A stretch of 8,506 nt of DNA from NCBI GenBank assembly GCA_017552845.1, contig JAFZOE010000357.1, positions 1-8,506 of the forward strand, given 5' to 3'. The position numbers were made by a program, and so were the translations under genes. The notes beneath the pieces were generated by a model that saw only the letters and a program-made list of their open reading frames with translations, was not told the origin of the DNA and did not search any database. The DNA is from Clostridia bacterium (GTDB lineage Bacteria > Bacillota > Clostridia > Oscillospirales > Acutalibacteraceae). Shown one piece after another: positions 1-6,702 of the stretch (position 1 is its first letter; each line of letters begins with the position of its first letter).

Positions 1-140
1 CCGTCGTTGAGCTCGATAAATCCGATTGCCTTTGAATCCCTGAGAGTGCGCACCCAGCCGTAAACCGTTATGGTCTTGTCGGCGAATGCCTCGGGGCTTT
101 CATAAAGCTTTTTTATTTCTGTTCTGTCTGCGTAAGGCAT
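1..140 (-). CDS. asnS: Asparaginyl-tRNA synthetase, N-terminal fragment (cut by window edge)
   Basis: Only the first 46 codons plus two bases lie in the window; the gene continues past position 1. The protein starts MPYADRTEIKKLYESP and continues through VYGWVRTLRDSKAIGF and IELNDG, the typical opening of the OB-fold anticodon-binding domain of bacterial AsnRS. The family is a class II aminoacyl-tRNA synthetase that charges tRNA-Asn with asparagine in the cytosol; the catalytic domain is outside the window. The ATG at 138-140 is preceded by AAGGAG (150-155) with 9 nt spacing, so the start is well supported. It follows the ComEA-like gene by 24 nt with no visible terminator, so it is probably last or near-last in the same minus-strand transcript. 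AspRS has a related OB-fold, but the GWVRTLRDSK...GFIELNDG pattern favours AsnRS. Confidence 0.88.
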   Translation of the reverse strand, partial: MPYADRTEIKKLYESPEAFADKTITVYGWVRTLRDSKAIGFIELND

Positions 141-164
141 ATATATCATCTCCTTGAGAATTTC

Positions 165-530
165 TTAAACCGTTATTCTGCCGCGGTTTGCCTCGACGGT
201 CACTTCGCCTATGCCTTCAACCAGCGTAAGCTCGTCGATACTGCGGAAATCTCCGTATTTTTCGCGGAATTCCACAATTGCCCGCGCCTTGACTTCGCCC
301 ACCTCGGCAAGAGTCGCAAGCTCCTCCTCGGAGGCGGTGTTTATATTTATCAGTTCCTCGACCTGCATTTCAGTCAGCCCGCGGTCCATAACCGTCTGCG
401 TTTCGGGAACGCTGACCGCTTTCAGCGAGCCCGCGCCCGGCGAATCGATGATTTTGAATATCATCAGCACCGCGAATATCAGCAGCGCCGCCGCCAGCGC
501 GAGGAACGGCGATTTTTTATCTTCCTTCAT
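165..530 (-). CDS. comEA: ComEA-like membrane-anchored helix-hairpin-helix DNA-binding protein
   Basis: A 121-residue protein with a short basic/acidic N-terminus, one hydrophobic helix (about residues 8-25), a short linker (26-58) and a C-terminal tandem helix-hairpin-helix region (61-121). The HhH block begins ININTASEEELATL, has a first hairpin around 76-82 (EVGEVKA), then FREKYGDFRSIDEL, and a second hairpin at 104-108 (VEGIG), ending in RITV. In the family, ComEA is the DNA receptor on the outer face of the membrane in transformation. This protein is short and lacks the SLBB domain usual in longer Firmicute ComEA proteins. The first hairpin is VG where the consensus is GIG. The gene overlaps the upstream tautomerase by 1 nt (TGATG) and has no good Shine-Dalgarno just upstream, so translation is probably coupled. 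A role in DNA uptake is family inference; no other transformation gene is present except the loosely named cinA. Confidence 0.82.
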   Translation of the reverse strand: MKEDKKSPFLALAAALLIFAVLMIFKIIDSPGAGSLKAVSVPETQTVMDRGLTEMQVEELININTASEEELATLAEVGEVKARAIVEFREKYGDFRSIDELTLVEGIGEVTVEANRGRITV

Positions 531-874
531 CAGAAGTTACGCCCGCTCCAGCCCCAGTGGTCGGTCTCTTCATATTTGATATAGACTCTGTCGGGAGCGA
601 TGCCGAGTTCTTCGTTTATAATCGAGGAGAGCGCCGCAGTCATGCGGTCATAGGCCGAATCGGCAGCCGAGCCGAAGAGCGCGACTTCGAGAAGGGCGCA
701 GTCGTCAGCCGAATTTCCGCCGAAGCTCATCGGGGTTTTGTCATTGAAGCTCAGCATGAGCCAGGTTTCGCTCTTTCCCGGAAAAAGGGCGATGGCTTCG
801 CCGAATTTCTTAATCAGATTATCTCTTGTGCTTTCGCTGATTTCTTTTGTAACTGTTGTTTTGATGCTTGGCAT
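530..874 (-). CDS. MIF-family tautomerase (macrophage migration inhibitory factor-like)
   Basis: A 114-residue protein, the usual length of a MIF/D-dopachrome tautomerase subunit. It has Pro2, which becomes the catalytic N-terminal proline after Met removal, and Lys34 in FPGKSE, matching the active-site lysine of MIF. It also has MSFGGNS at 49-55, corresponding to the conserved MAFGGSS of animal MIF, and APDRVYIKY at 93-101, corresponding to SPDRVYINY. Tyr98 matches the active-site tyrosine; the neighbouring Asn of human MIF is Lys100 here. The CxxC redox motif of MIF is reduced to CALL (59-62), so thiol oxidoreductase activity is unlikely. Family members form trimers and catalyse keto-enol tautomerisation of phenylpyruvate-like compounds; the natural bacterial substrate is unknown. 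The start is firm: AAAGGAG (882-888) lies 7 nt upstream of the ATG. It sits 17 nt after the lipoprotein gene and overlaps the ComEA-like gene by 1 nt, so it is mid-operon. Confidence 0.9.
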   Translation of the reverse strand: MPSIKTTVTKEISESTRDNLIKKFGEAIALFPGKSETWLMLSFNDKTPMSFGGNSADDCALLEVALFGSAADSAYDRMTAALSSIINEELGIAPDRVYIKYEETDHWGWSGRNF

Positions 875-891
875 GGTATCTCTCCTTTATA

Positions 892-3129
892 TCAGTTGAC
901 CCGCAGGAATCCGCCCGCTTCGACCACAACGCCGCGCACGGTCGCGTCCCTGTCGGTATAATTTACATAAATCATTGCTCCGTTATCGTATTCGGTGCAG
1001 TAAACGCCGTCCGAGACCTTATAATGATCGGTCATTCGCGCATCGCGCAGGTCATAGAGGCAGGTGTTTGCCTCGGCGTAGAAATCCGCCGCCGAATTGA
1101 TTGTATTGTCATAATAGTAAATATCGCTCTCGCCGTTTCCGCTGATGGCCTTGTAATTCCATTTATAGTGCGGGCAGGCACCGTATTCGATATATCTCAG
1201 AAGCGTCTCATCCGAATTCGAGCTCTCGTTTATAGCATATCCCGAATAATCGGCGATACCGTGGAGAATCAGCTGAAGGAACGGAACGGGCGTATAAGCT
1301 CCGCTCTTTGAAACGCCGGTGGAAAGCGGCAGATCGACTATCGAGCCTATATTCTTGAGCATATAGAAATTGCCGCCGACCGTCATTATTTCGTTGCCGG
1401 TCGAGAGAGGGGAAACAGTTCCCGCAACGGTCTCGGACGCCTGCTGGCGGAGCATTCCGTCCTGCGAGAAATCGGAATAGAGCAGAGTTCCCGCGTCGTT
1501 GAGGCAAACGCCGGTGTAATTGCCTTCGCTCGAGCGCGAGAGAACGGCCGCGACGGCCTTCCTGAGCGCCGACACCCTGCGCAGTGACCTTACTGCGGGG
1601 CTGACGCCCATTGCCGAAACAACGGAATTCGACGGGGTGTAGCCGGTGTCTTCGCCCGAGATGGCGCAGGCGTTTCTGCCCCTGAAGCCCTTGGCCGATG
1701 AGAGAATGTCGATATCTATGAAAAGCTTCATATTCTGATTTGTGATATATTCGCTCAGAGAAGCGAGGCCGCGCTTGCCCCCGAGACGCGCCGCAAAGCG
1801 CGAAGAGGTGATATCCGTCTGGTCGCTGCCGCCTGTCTTCGCCGCAGCATATCTGACATTGACATTGTCTATGCCCTTGTTTTTCATACGGACCAACATA
1901 TCCTGAGCCTGGTCGAAATCCGTGAGAACACTCTGATACTCAAGCGAACCGACGGATTTTTTGCCGATTCCGGTAAGAGTGAGGAAAAACGGCAGGCTGT
2001 CCGCCGACTCGGGCGCGCGGGATGAGAGCACGCCGTCCCTGATGAGCTGTTCCCTGACCGCCGAGGCCATGCCCGAATAGGTCGCGTTTTTGCCCGAGAG
2101 GAATCTGTAGCAGATATCTATGCTGTCAACGCTCTGTGATTTCGAGATGCAGAGCGTAGTGTCTTTATATGACGAAGGGGTGATATTGAAAGAGGAGTAA
2201 ACTCTGTTGAATCCGGTCTGACCGGTCGCCTTCTCGGCGTTTATGACCGCGGCCGCGTCGCCGTTTTCGATAAGCGCGGCAAATGCGGAATCGCCTTTCT
2301 TTATGCCGAATGAGGGGATTGTCGCAGAACCCGAGTATTCGGCCGGGCATGAGGGATCCGCTCCGTAAACCGCAAACGACAGCGATTCAAACGATTCATC
2401 GAATACGGATGTGCTTATAACCGCTCCGCAGCCGTCGGGAACGAAGAGGAAATTGCCCTTTTCGGCGGTGTTGTAAGCGCCGAAATAATTGAGCGGCTCA
2501 ATGCTTTCAATAAAGGCTTCCGGGTTGCCCGTCAGATTGGTCCATCTGACATTGACGTTCATGCTGCCGTCCTTGAGGCGGACCGCCATATCGATATGAA
2601 AGCCTATATCGGAATGATTGAAAATCTTCTTTGAAGCCGTATCGGGCGAAGGGAAGATATCATAGGAGAATATGCAGCCGTCCTTCTCCTGCTTGACCGA
2701 GGATTTGCCGTAAGCGACCGAATTATCCTGGCTGTTGAGCAGATAGATATCGGTGCCTGCGATAACCCTGAGGCTGACCATTCCCGAATTGATTGCGGGC
2801 AGGGTGTTTCCTTCGGGCCTCGGCGGAAGGGCGGTGCAGAGAGTGCCGGCGGAGGAATCATAAATTCCGAATGATTCCGTCCTCTCATCGAGGCGCAGTT
2901 CGATGAAACCCGATGAGATTCCCGTATCCGCGTAATCTTCCTCGGGGGAGGAAAAATGCAGGGAAGCATCGCTCGAAGGCTTGCTGATAGTATTCCGTGA
3001 GGCAACTCCGTTTATGACCGTCACGCCTGCGCCGGCTCCGCCGCAGGATGTAAGGAGCGTGCAGAGCAGGACCGCCGGCAGGGCAGCCGCAACAATTCTC
3101 TTTTTAATTGCCTTCGGAGTAATTCTCAT
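892..3129 (-). CDS. DUF5696-like surface lipoprotein, possibly glycan-related
   Basis: I place the start at the ATG at 3127-3129, giving 745 residues. An in-frame upstream ATG at 3189 would push the signal peptide inward and lengthen the overlap with the kinase gene. From the chosen start the protein has a basic N-region (MRITPKAIKKR), a hydrophobic core and lipobox LTSC, so Cys29 should be lipidated and the protein anchored outside the membrane. A GAAGG about 11 nt upstream may serve as ribosome-binding site. After a flexible linker comes a beta-rich region starting near residue 70 (GFIELRLDERTESFGIYD). The segment IDICYRFLSGKNATYSGMA leads into LPFFLTLTGIG from about residue 380, then a TIM-barrel-like half, ending in a strand-rich tail (GAMIYVNYTDRDATVRGVVV). 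From memory this layout matches DUF5696 proteins, often found near carbohydrate ABC transporters. I cannot identify catalytic acids, so hydrolase activity is a guess. The gene overlaps the kinase stop by 26 nt. Confidence 0.8.
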   Translation of the reverse strand: MRITPKAIKKRIVAAALPAVLLCTLLTSCGGAGAGVTVINGVASRNTISKPSSDASLHFSSPEEDYADTGISSGFIELRLDERTESFGIYDSSAGTLCTALPPRPEGNTLPAINSGMVSLRVIAGTDIYLLNSQDNSVAYGKSSVKQEKDGCIFSYDIFPSPDTASKKIFNHSDIGFHIDMAVRLKDGSMNVNVRWTNLTGNPEAFIESIEPLNYFGAYNTAEKGNFLFVPDGCGAVISTSVFDESFESLSFAVYGADPSCPAEYSGSATIPSFGIKKGDSAFAALIENGDAAAVINAEKATGQTGFNRVYSSFNITPSSYKDTTLCISKSQSVDSIDICYRFLSGKNATYSGMASAVREQLIRDGVLSSRAPESADSLPFFLTLTGIGKKSVGSLEYQSVLTDFDQAQDMLVRMKNKGIDNVNVRYAAAKTGGSDQTDITSSRFAARLGGKRGLASLSEYITNQNMKLFIDIDILSSAKGFRGRNACAISGEDTGYTPSNSVVSAMGVSPAVRSLRRVSALRKAVAAVLSRSSEGNYTGVCLNDAGTLLYSDFSQDGMLRQQASETVAGTVSPLSTGNEIMTVGGNFYMLKNIGSIVDLPLSTGVSKSGAYTPVPFLQLILHGIADYSGYAINESSNSDETLLRYIEYGACPHYKWNYKAISGNGESDIYYYDNTINSAADFYAEANTCLYDLRDARMTDHYKVSDGVYCTEYDNGAMIYVNYTDRDATVRGVVVEAGGFLRVN

Positions 3130-4636
3130 AGTAATCGGGACCTTCGGGAACTTCAAAATAAAATTCAACTCCGCCCTCGACGTTTTCAACGCCGAATTTG
3201 CAGCGGTGGTTTGTCATAATGCTCTTGACTATGGACAGGCCCAGGCCGAAGCGGTTCGCGTTTCTGTTATGCGCCTTGTCGGCTCTGTAGAAGCTGTCCC
3301 AGATTTCGGCTATATCCTCCTCGGCGATATGCTCGCCGGTATTGGTTACCGAAATGCGCACGCAACCGTTCTTCATCTTGCGGCTGATAATCGATATTCG
3401 CTTTTCTCCCGCGCAGTGGGAGATTGCGTTGGTGATATAGTTCTTGAGAACGATATCGATCTTTTCGCCCATCGCGTAGCATTCGAGAGAGAGCGGCACG
3501 CGGTTATCGACCGTGATTGCGTTTTCCTCAATCTCAAGGGCCAGATGGCCGAGAAGAATCCTGACGTTTTCGCCGAGGTCATAGTAATCGGGGGTGAAGG
3601 GCTGAGATTTGCTCTCAAGCTTCGAGAGCTCGAGAAGCTCGAGCACAAGCTCATTCATCTTGCGGCTCTCATCCATGATAATCGAGCAGTATTCGCCGAT
3701 AATCGCGGGATCGCTGCTGATGCCCTCCTTGAGCCCCTCCGCGTAGCCTGAGATGATGGCAATCGGGGTTTTGAGCTCATGGGAAACATTGCTGATAAAT
3801 GATTTTCTCGCATTGTCGAGCGCGAGGCGAAGTTCTATATCCTTTTCGAGCTGTTTATTCTTGTCATTGAGGTCGTCGAGCGTGGAGTCGAGCTTGTCGG
3901 AGAGCGTATTTATACTCCTGCCGAGCTCGCCGATTTCGTCTTTGCCGTAGTCGTTGCACTTGCGGTCGAAGTTCAGCGCCGCCATATCCTTCGTGACATT
4001 GTTCATTTCCTCAACGGGTTTTACGAATCTGGAAATGATGATGAAGAATATGATGCCGAGCACGGTGATGACGAGAATTGAAATCACGGAATAGACCGAT
4101 TCCGCAACCCTGACGACGTTTTCGATATCCGCCACGGGATAAAATACATAGACCGTGTCGCCGGTTGAAATGCTGTCGTGATAGATGAAATAATCGGCGT
4201 TGGTCGCGTTCTTTTTCTTGATTTCGAAATTCTTGTATTTGAATTTTTTGTCGCCGTATCTCGCGGAGACGGTCATATCCGAATACTGCGGGTCCATCGA
4301 GCCCGGAGTCGGGAAGTGTTCAATACCTATCGCCGAGCCGCCGCCGCTGCTCTTATACAGCAGAAAACCGTCGCCGTCAACTATTTCAAACTCAGCCCCG
4401 TAATTCTGGGAGAGAGCGTAAAGGTCAAAGTAGTAGGTGCCTGAATCGGGCACAAGATAATCGATTTTCTCCGCAACTTCGGAGAGCCTGCCGTAGGTGC
4501 TGCGCGTGAAGGCGCTGAAAAGAAGCGGCTCGGAAACGAGCGAGATAATCACGAAAAACACCAGCAGGACTAGCAGGATTGCGGCAAACAGTTTGACCCT
4601 TATTTTTGAACCGAGATAAGAGAAAAACTTTTTCAT
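3104..4636 (-). CDS. Two-component sensor histidine kinase (two TM, HAMP, HisKA, HATPase)
   Basis: A 510-residue membrane kinase. TM1 spans about residues 16-35 and TM2 about 181-202, leaving a roughly 145-residue extracytoplasmic sensor region with a PAS/CACHE-like look (EFEIVDGDGFLLY near 82-94), though I cannot name its fold. A HAMP linker follows (about 203-255), then a coiled-coil stretch rich in D, K and E. The HisKA H-box is FISNVSHELKTP, with His286 as predicted phospho-acceptor. The ATPase domain has an N-box with Asn399 and Asn403, an F-box IWDSFYRADKAHNR, and a G-box at 463-467 (FGLGL). All kinase motifs are intact. It starts within the stop of the response regulator (ATGA, 4-nt overlap), with GAGGTG (4645-4650) 8 nt upstream of the ATG. 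It should phosphorylate that regulator; the signal is unknown. The downstream lipoprotein gene overlaps its 3' end, suggesting a linked envelope function. Confidence 0.95.
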   Translation of the reverse strand: MKKFFSYLGSKIRVKLFAAILLVLLVFFVIISLVSEPLLFSAFTRSTYGRLSEVAEKIDYLVPDSGTYYFDLYALSQNYGAEFEIVDGDGFLLYKSSGGGSAIGIEHFPTPGSMDPQYSDMTVSARYGDKKFKYKNFEIKKKNATNADYFIYHDSISTGDTVYVFYPVADIENVVRVAESVYSVISILVITVLGIIFFIIISRFVKPVEEMNNVTKDMAALNFDRKCNDYGKDEIGELGRSINTLSDKLDSTLDDLNDKNKQLEKDIELRLALDNARKSFISNVSHELKTPIAIISGYAEGLKEGISSDPAIIGEYCSIIMDESRKMNELVLELLELSKLESKSQPFTPDYYDLGENVRILLGHLALEIEENAITVDNRVPLSLECYAMGEKIDIVLKNYITNAISHCAGEKRISIISRKMKNGCVRISVTNTGEHIAEEDIAEIWDSFYRADKAHNRNANRFGLGLSIVKSIMTNHRCKFGVENVEGGVEFYFEVPEGPDYYENYSEGN

Positions 4637-5322
4637 TCCCCGCTCACCTCAATTTTGTAGCCGACGCCGAAAACGGTTTTGATATGCGTTTCGCCCCAGA
4701 CGCCGAGCTTGGTCCTCAGACGCGCGAGGTGGGAATCGACTGTTCTGCTGTCGCCGTAAAAATCGACTCCCCATATTTCGTCGAGCAGCACTTCTCTCGA
4801 GAAGGTTCTGCCCGGATTTGAAGCGAGTTTTTCGAGCAGGCTGAATTCCTTGATTTTCAGATCCAGCACTCTGCCGTCGAGGCTGACCTCGTGGGCGGGG
4901 ATATTTATTCTCAGGCCGTCTATTGAAATGATGTCGGGCGAGGATTCCTCCCTGACGGCGCCCGACCTCTTGAGAAGGGCCTCGACTCTCTTTATGAAAA
5001 CGGGCATGCTGAACGGCTTTGTGATGAAATCATCGGCTCCGCTCTCAAATGAGACGAGCTCGTCGAATTCCTGGCTTCTCGCGGTGAGCACGATAATCGG
5101 GACGGAGCTGGTCTCTCTGATGGTCTTGCATACCTCCCAGCCGTCGACCTCGGGCATCATGATATCGCAGACAACGAGGTCGATGCCCTTATTCGCAGCA
5201 AAGGCGTCAATGGCCTGCCTGCCGTCCGCCGCTTCTATGGTTTCGTGACCCGAATTTTTGAGGAAATCGCATACAAGACGCCTCATTCTCGGCTCATCCT
5301 CAGCCACAAGTATTCTGCTCAT
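4633..5322 (-). CDS. OmpR/PhoB-family response regulator
   Basis: A 229-residue regulator of typical family length. The receiver domain (about 1-118) has the acidic pocket Glu8-Asp9, phospho-acceptor Asp53 in VVCDIMMPEVDGWE, Thr80 in VLTAR and Lys102 in TKPF, all expected for an active phospho-switch. The C-terminal winged-helix DNA-binding domain (about 130-227) contains LKIKEFSLLEKLASNPG, the recognition-helix region RTVDSHLARLRTKLG, and the wing ending VFGVGYKIEV. It should bind DNA as a dimer, usually at direct repeats, when phosphorylated by the kinase encoded immediately downstream. The purine-rich GAGGGCGGTGAG (5326-5337) upstream of the ATG provides the ribosome-binding site. It is the first gene of the minus-strand run, and the intergenic region next to it may be an autoregulatory target. 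Function beyond two-component control cannot be assigned from sequence. Confidence 0.95.
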   Translation of the reverse strand: MSRILVAEDEPRMRRLVCDFLKNSGHETIEAADGRQAIDAFAANKGIDLVVCDIMMPEVDGWEVCKTIRETSSVPIIVLTARSQEFDELVSFESGADDFITKPFSMPVFIKRVEALLKRSGAVREESSPDIISIDGLRINIPAHEVSLDGRVLDLKIKEFSLLEKLASNPGRTFSREVLLDEIWGVDFYGDSRTVDSHLARLRTKLGVWGETHIKTVFGVGYKIEVSGE

Positions 5323-5349
5323 TTTCTCACCGCCCTCAGTCTGAAATCG

Positions 5350-5378
5350 GGAACAGGAACGTCCGGGCGCTCTGTTCC
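5350..5378. repeat. 7-bp inverted repeat in the response-regulator leader
   Basis: GGAACAG (5350-5356) and CTGTTCC (5372-5378) are exact reverse complements separated by 15 nt. On the minus strand the dyad falls just after the predicted start site, so it could form an RNA stem-loop in the leader or serve as a DNA operator. GGAAC is present twice (5350-5354 and 5356-5360), so the single GTTCC at 5374-5378 could pair with either copy. A 7-bp dyad in about 230 bp could arise by chance, and there is no T-tract to make it a terminator. Confidence 0.35.
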
Positions 5379-5392
5379 ATATTATCCGTAAT

Positions 5393-5422
5393 ATTGTATC
5401 ACAAGCCCCCTTTATAAATCAA
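5393..5422 (-). promoter_or_regulatory. Candidate sigma-A promoter for the minus-strand two-component operon
   Basis: On the minus strand, TTGATT (5417-5422) is followed after 18 nt by TACAAT (5393-5398), preceded by an extended -10 TG (TGATACAAT at 5393-5401). Transcription would start near 5386, giving a leader of about 64 nt before the response regulator ATG. The match is good but not perfect, and the region is AT-rich, so chance matches are possible. Confidence 0.55.
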
Positions 5423-5436
5423 GTATTAAAGTATTA
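5421..5436. repeat. Tandem 8-bp repeat AAGTATTA x2 between divergent promoters
   Basis: Two perfect adjacent copies of AAGTATTA lie at 5421-5428 and 5429-5436, touching the minus-strand -35 box and 12 bp from the plus-strand -35 box. OmpR-family regulators often bind short direct repeats, so this is a possible operator for the neighbouring regulator. The 8-bp period is shorter than the usual 10-11 bp, and the stretch is low-complexity A/T sequence, so the role is tentative. Confidence 0.4.
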
Positions 5437-5448
5437 AAAAATAAAAAC

Positions 5449-5477
5449 TTGAAAAAATAATTATTTTATAGTATAAT
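5449..5477 (+). promoter_or_regulatory. Sigma-A promoter for the nifS-thiI-cinA operon
   Basis: TTGAAA (5449-5454) and a perfect TATAAT (5472-5477) are separated by exactly 17 nt, close to the ideal housekeeping promoter. Transcription should start near 5484, leaving a leader of about 67 nt that ends in a strong ribosome-binding site, AAAGGAG (5539-5545), 5 nt before the ATG at 5551. The leader contains only a weak 4-bp hairpin (GCCC/GGGC, 5491-5502). No riboswitch or T-box pattern is visible. Confidence 0.8.
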
Positions 5478-5550
5478 ACACCATATATACGCCCAAACGG
5501 GCCTCAACCCCGTCAGAGAAAAAAGGGCAGTTTTTGCGAAAGGAGAGAGT

Positions 5551-6690
5551 ATGGAAAACCGCGGGTATTTTGATAACAGCGCCACCACAAAACCGTGCCG
5601 CGAGGCGGCCGAAGCGGTTATGAACGCAGTCGAAAACGGCTGGGGAAATCCGTCGTCTCTCCACTTCACCGGAAGCGAGGCCGAAAGCATTCTCGAGGAT
5701 GCCAGAGCGAATGTCGCCGCCGCCCTCTCCTGCAAAAAGGAGGAGATTTATTTCACCTCGGGCGGAACGGAGAGCAACAATCTCGCCGTTTTCGGAGCGG
5801 CTTATAAGATGAGGCGTCTCGGCAGAAGAATAGTCTCAACGGCAATCGAGCATCCGAGCGTTGACTCCGCTCTCGACGCGCTCGCGGCCGAAGGATTTGA
5901 AATCGTAAAGATAAAACCCGACAGATACGGCAGAATTGACGAAAAGTATATTTACGATGCCGTTGATTCCGATACTATTCTCGTCACGATGATGCTCGTC
6001 AACAACGAGCTCGGCTCGATATTGCCGGTGAGAAGCATTAAAAAGGCGGTCTCAAGAGCAAAGGCTCCCGCACTGATTCACTGCGACGCCGTGCAGGCCT
6101 TCGGCAAAATGCCCGTGAAACCCTCGGCTCTCGGCGCGGATATGGTGACCGTCAGCTCGCATAAGATTCACGGCCCCAAGGGCGCAGGCGCTCTCTATAT
6201 CAGAAGCGGAGTCAAAATTCAGCCCCGCGCATTCGGCGGAGAGCAGGAAATGAAGATAAGGCCCGGCACTCAGGCAATGCCCGCAATCGCAGGCTTCGGC
6301 GCCGCGGCAAAGGCAATACCCGATCTGAAGCAGAGTCTCGAAAGAGCGGAAAGCTTAAAAGCGTATATGCTCGCAAAATTCGAAGAGAACGGCGGCATAA
6401 TCATAAATTCCGCGCCCGATGCCCTGCCCTATGTCACAAATATCTCGGTTACCGGCATCAAGTCCGAACCGATGCTCAACTTCCTCTCGTCAAAAGGAAT
6501 CTGCGTCTCGAGCGGCTCGGCCTGCTCGAAGGGCAAAAAGAGCAGAGTGCTCGCGGAGGCGGGTCTTGAGAACGCGGCTGTCGAAAGCGCGCTGAGAATC
6601 AGCTTCTCGAGATTCACGACAGAGAGCGAAATAGATTATCTCGCCGGGATGATTAAACTCGGCCAGAGCGAAATAAGAAAAATCCGCTGA
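5551..6690 (+). CDS. nifS: Cysteine desulfurase, NifS/IscS family (partner of ThiI)
   Basis: A 379-residue PLP-dependent class V aminotransferase-fold enzyme that converts cysteine to alanine and leaves a persulfide on its own cysteine. The N-terminus GYFDNSATTKPC and the GNPSSLH block (32-38) are typical. TSGGTESNN (69-77) and His101 bind or stack on PLP, Asp179 and Gln182 contact the cofactor, and Lys205 in SSHKIHGPKG forms the Schiff base. Cys325 in SSGSACSKGKKS is the predicted persulfide cysteine; Cys318 lies just before it. All key residues are present. It is followed 12 nt later by thiI, and no iscU/sufU scaffold is adjacent. That pairing resembles the Bacillus subtilis nifZ-thiI operon, so the likely main job is feeding sulfur to tRNA thiolation rather than general Fe-S assembly. 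General IscS activity cannot be excluded. The start has a strong ribosome-binding site and its own promoter. Confidence 0.95.
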   Translation: MENRGYFDNSATTKPCREAAEAVMNAVENGWGNPSSLHFTGSEAESILEDARANVAAALSCKKEEIYFTSGGTESNNLAVFGAAYKMRRLGRRIVSTAIEHPSVDSALDALAAEGFEIVKIKPDRYGRIDEKYIYDAVDSDTILVTMMLVNNELGSILPVRSIKKAVSRAKAPALIHCDAVQAFGKMPVKPSALGADMVTVSSHKIHGPKGAGALYIRSGVKIQPRAFGGEQEMKIRPGTQAMPAIAGFGAAAKAIPDLKQSLERAESLKAYMLAKFEENGGIIINSAPDALPYVTNISVTGIKSEPMLNFLSSKGICVSSGSACSKGKKSRVLAEAGLENAAVESALRISFSRFTTESEIDYLAGMIKLGQSEIRKIR

Positions 6691-6702
6691 TAAGGAACAG
6701 AC

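Noticed and set aside
868..1311. Plus-strand frame opposite the lipoprotein 3' end
   Set aside because: Antisense shadow; hydrophobic composition arises from the complement of the lipoprotein codons.
2981..3751. 256-codon plus-strand frame opposite the kinase and lipoprotein genes
   Set aside because: It is antisense to HATPase and HisKA motifs that are clearly real, and its product shows no family resemblance.
5491..5502. GCCC-AAAC-GGGC hairpin in the nifS leader as a riboswitch or attenuator
   Set aside because: Only four base pairs, no T-tract, and no larger conserved architecture around it.
5461..5735. Two minus-strand frames running from nifS into the intergenic region
   Set aside because: They overlap the start of nifS and its promoter, and have no ribosome-binding site or homology pattern.
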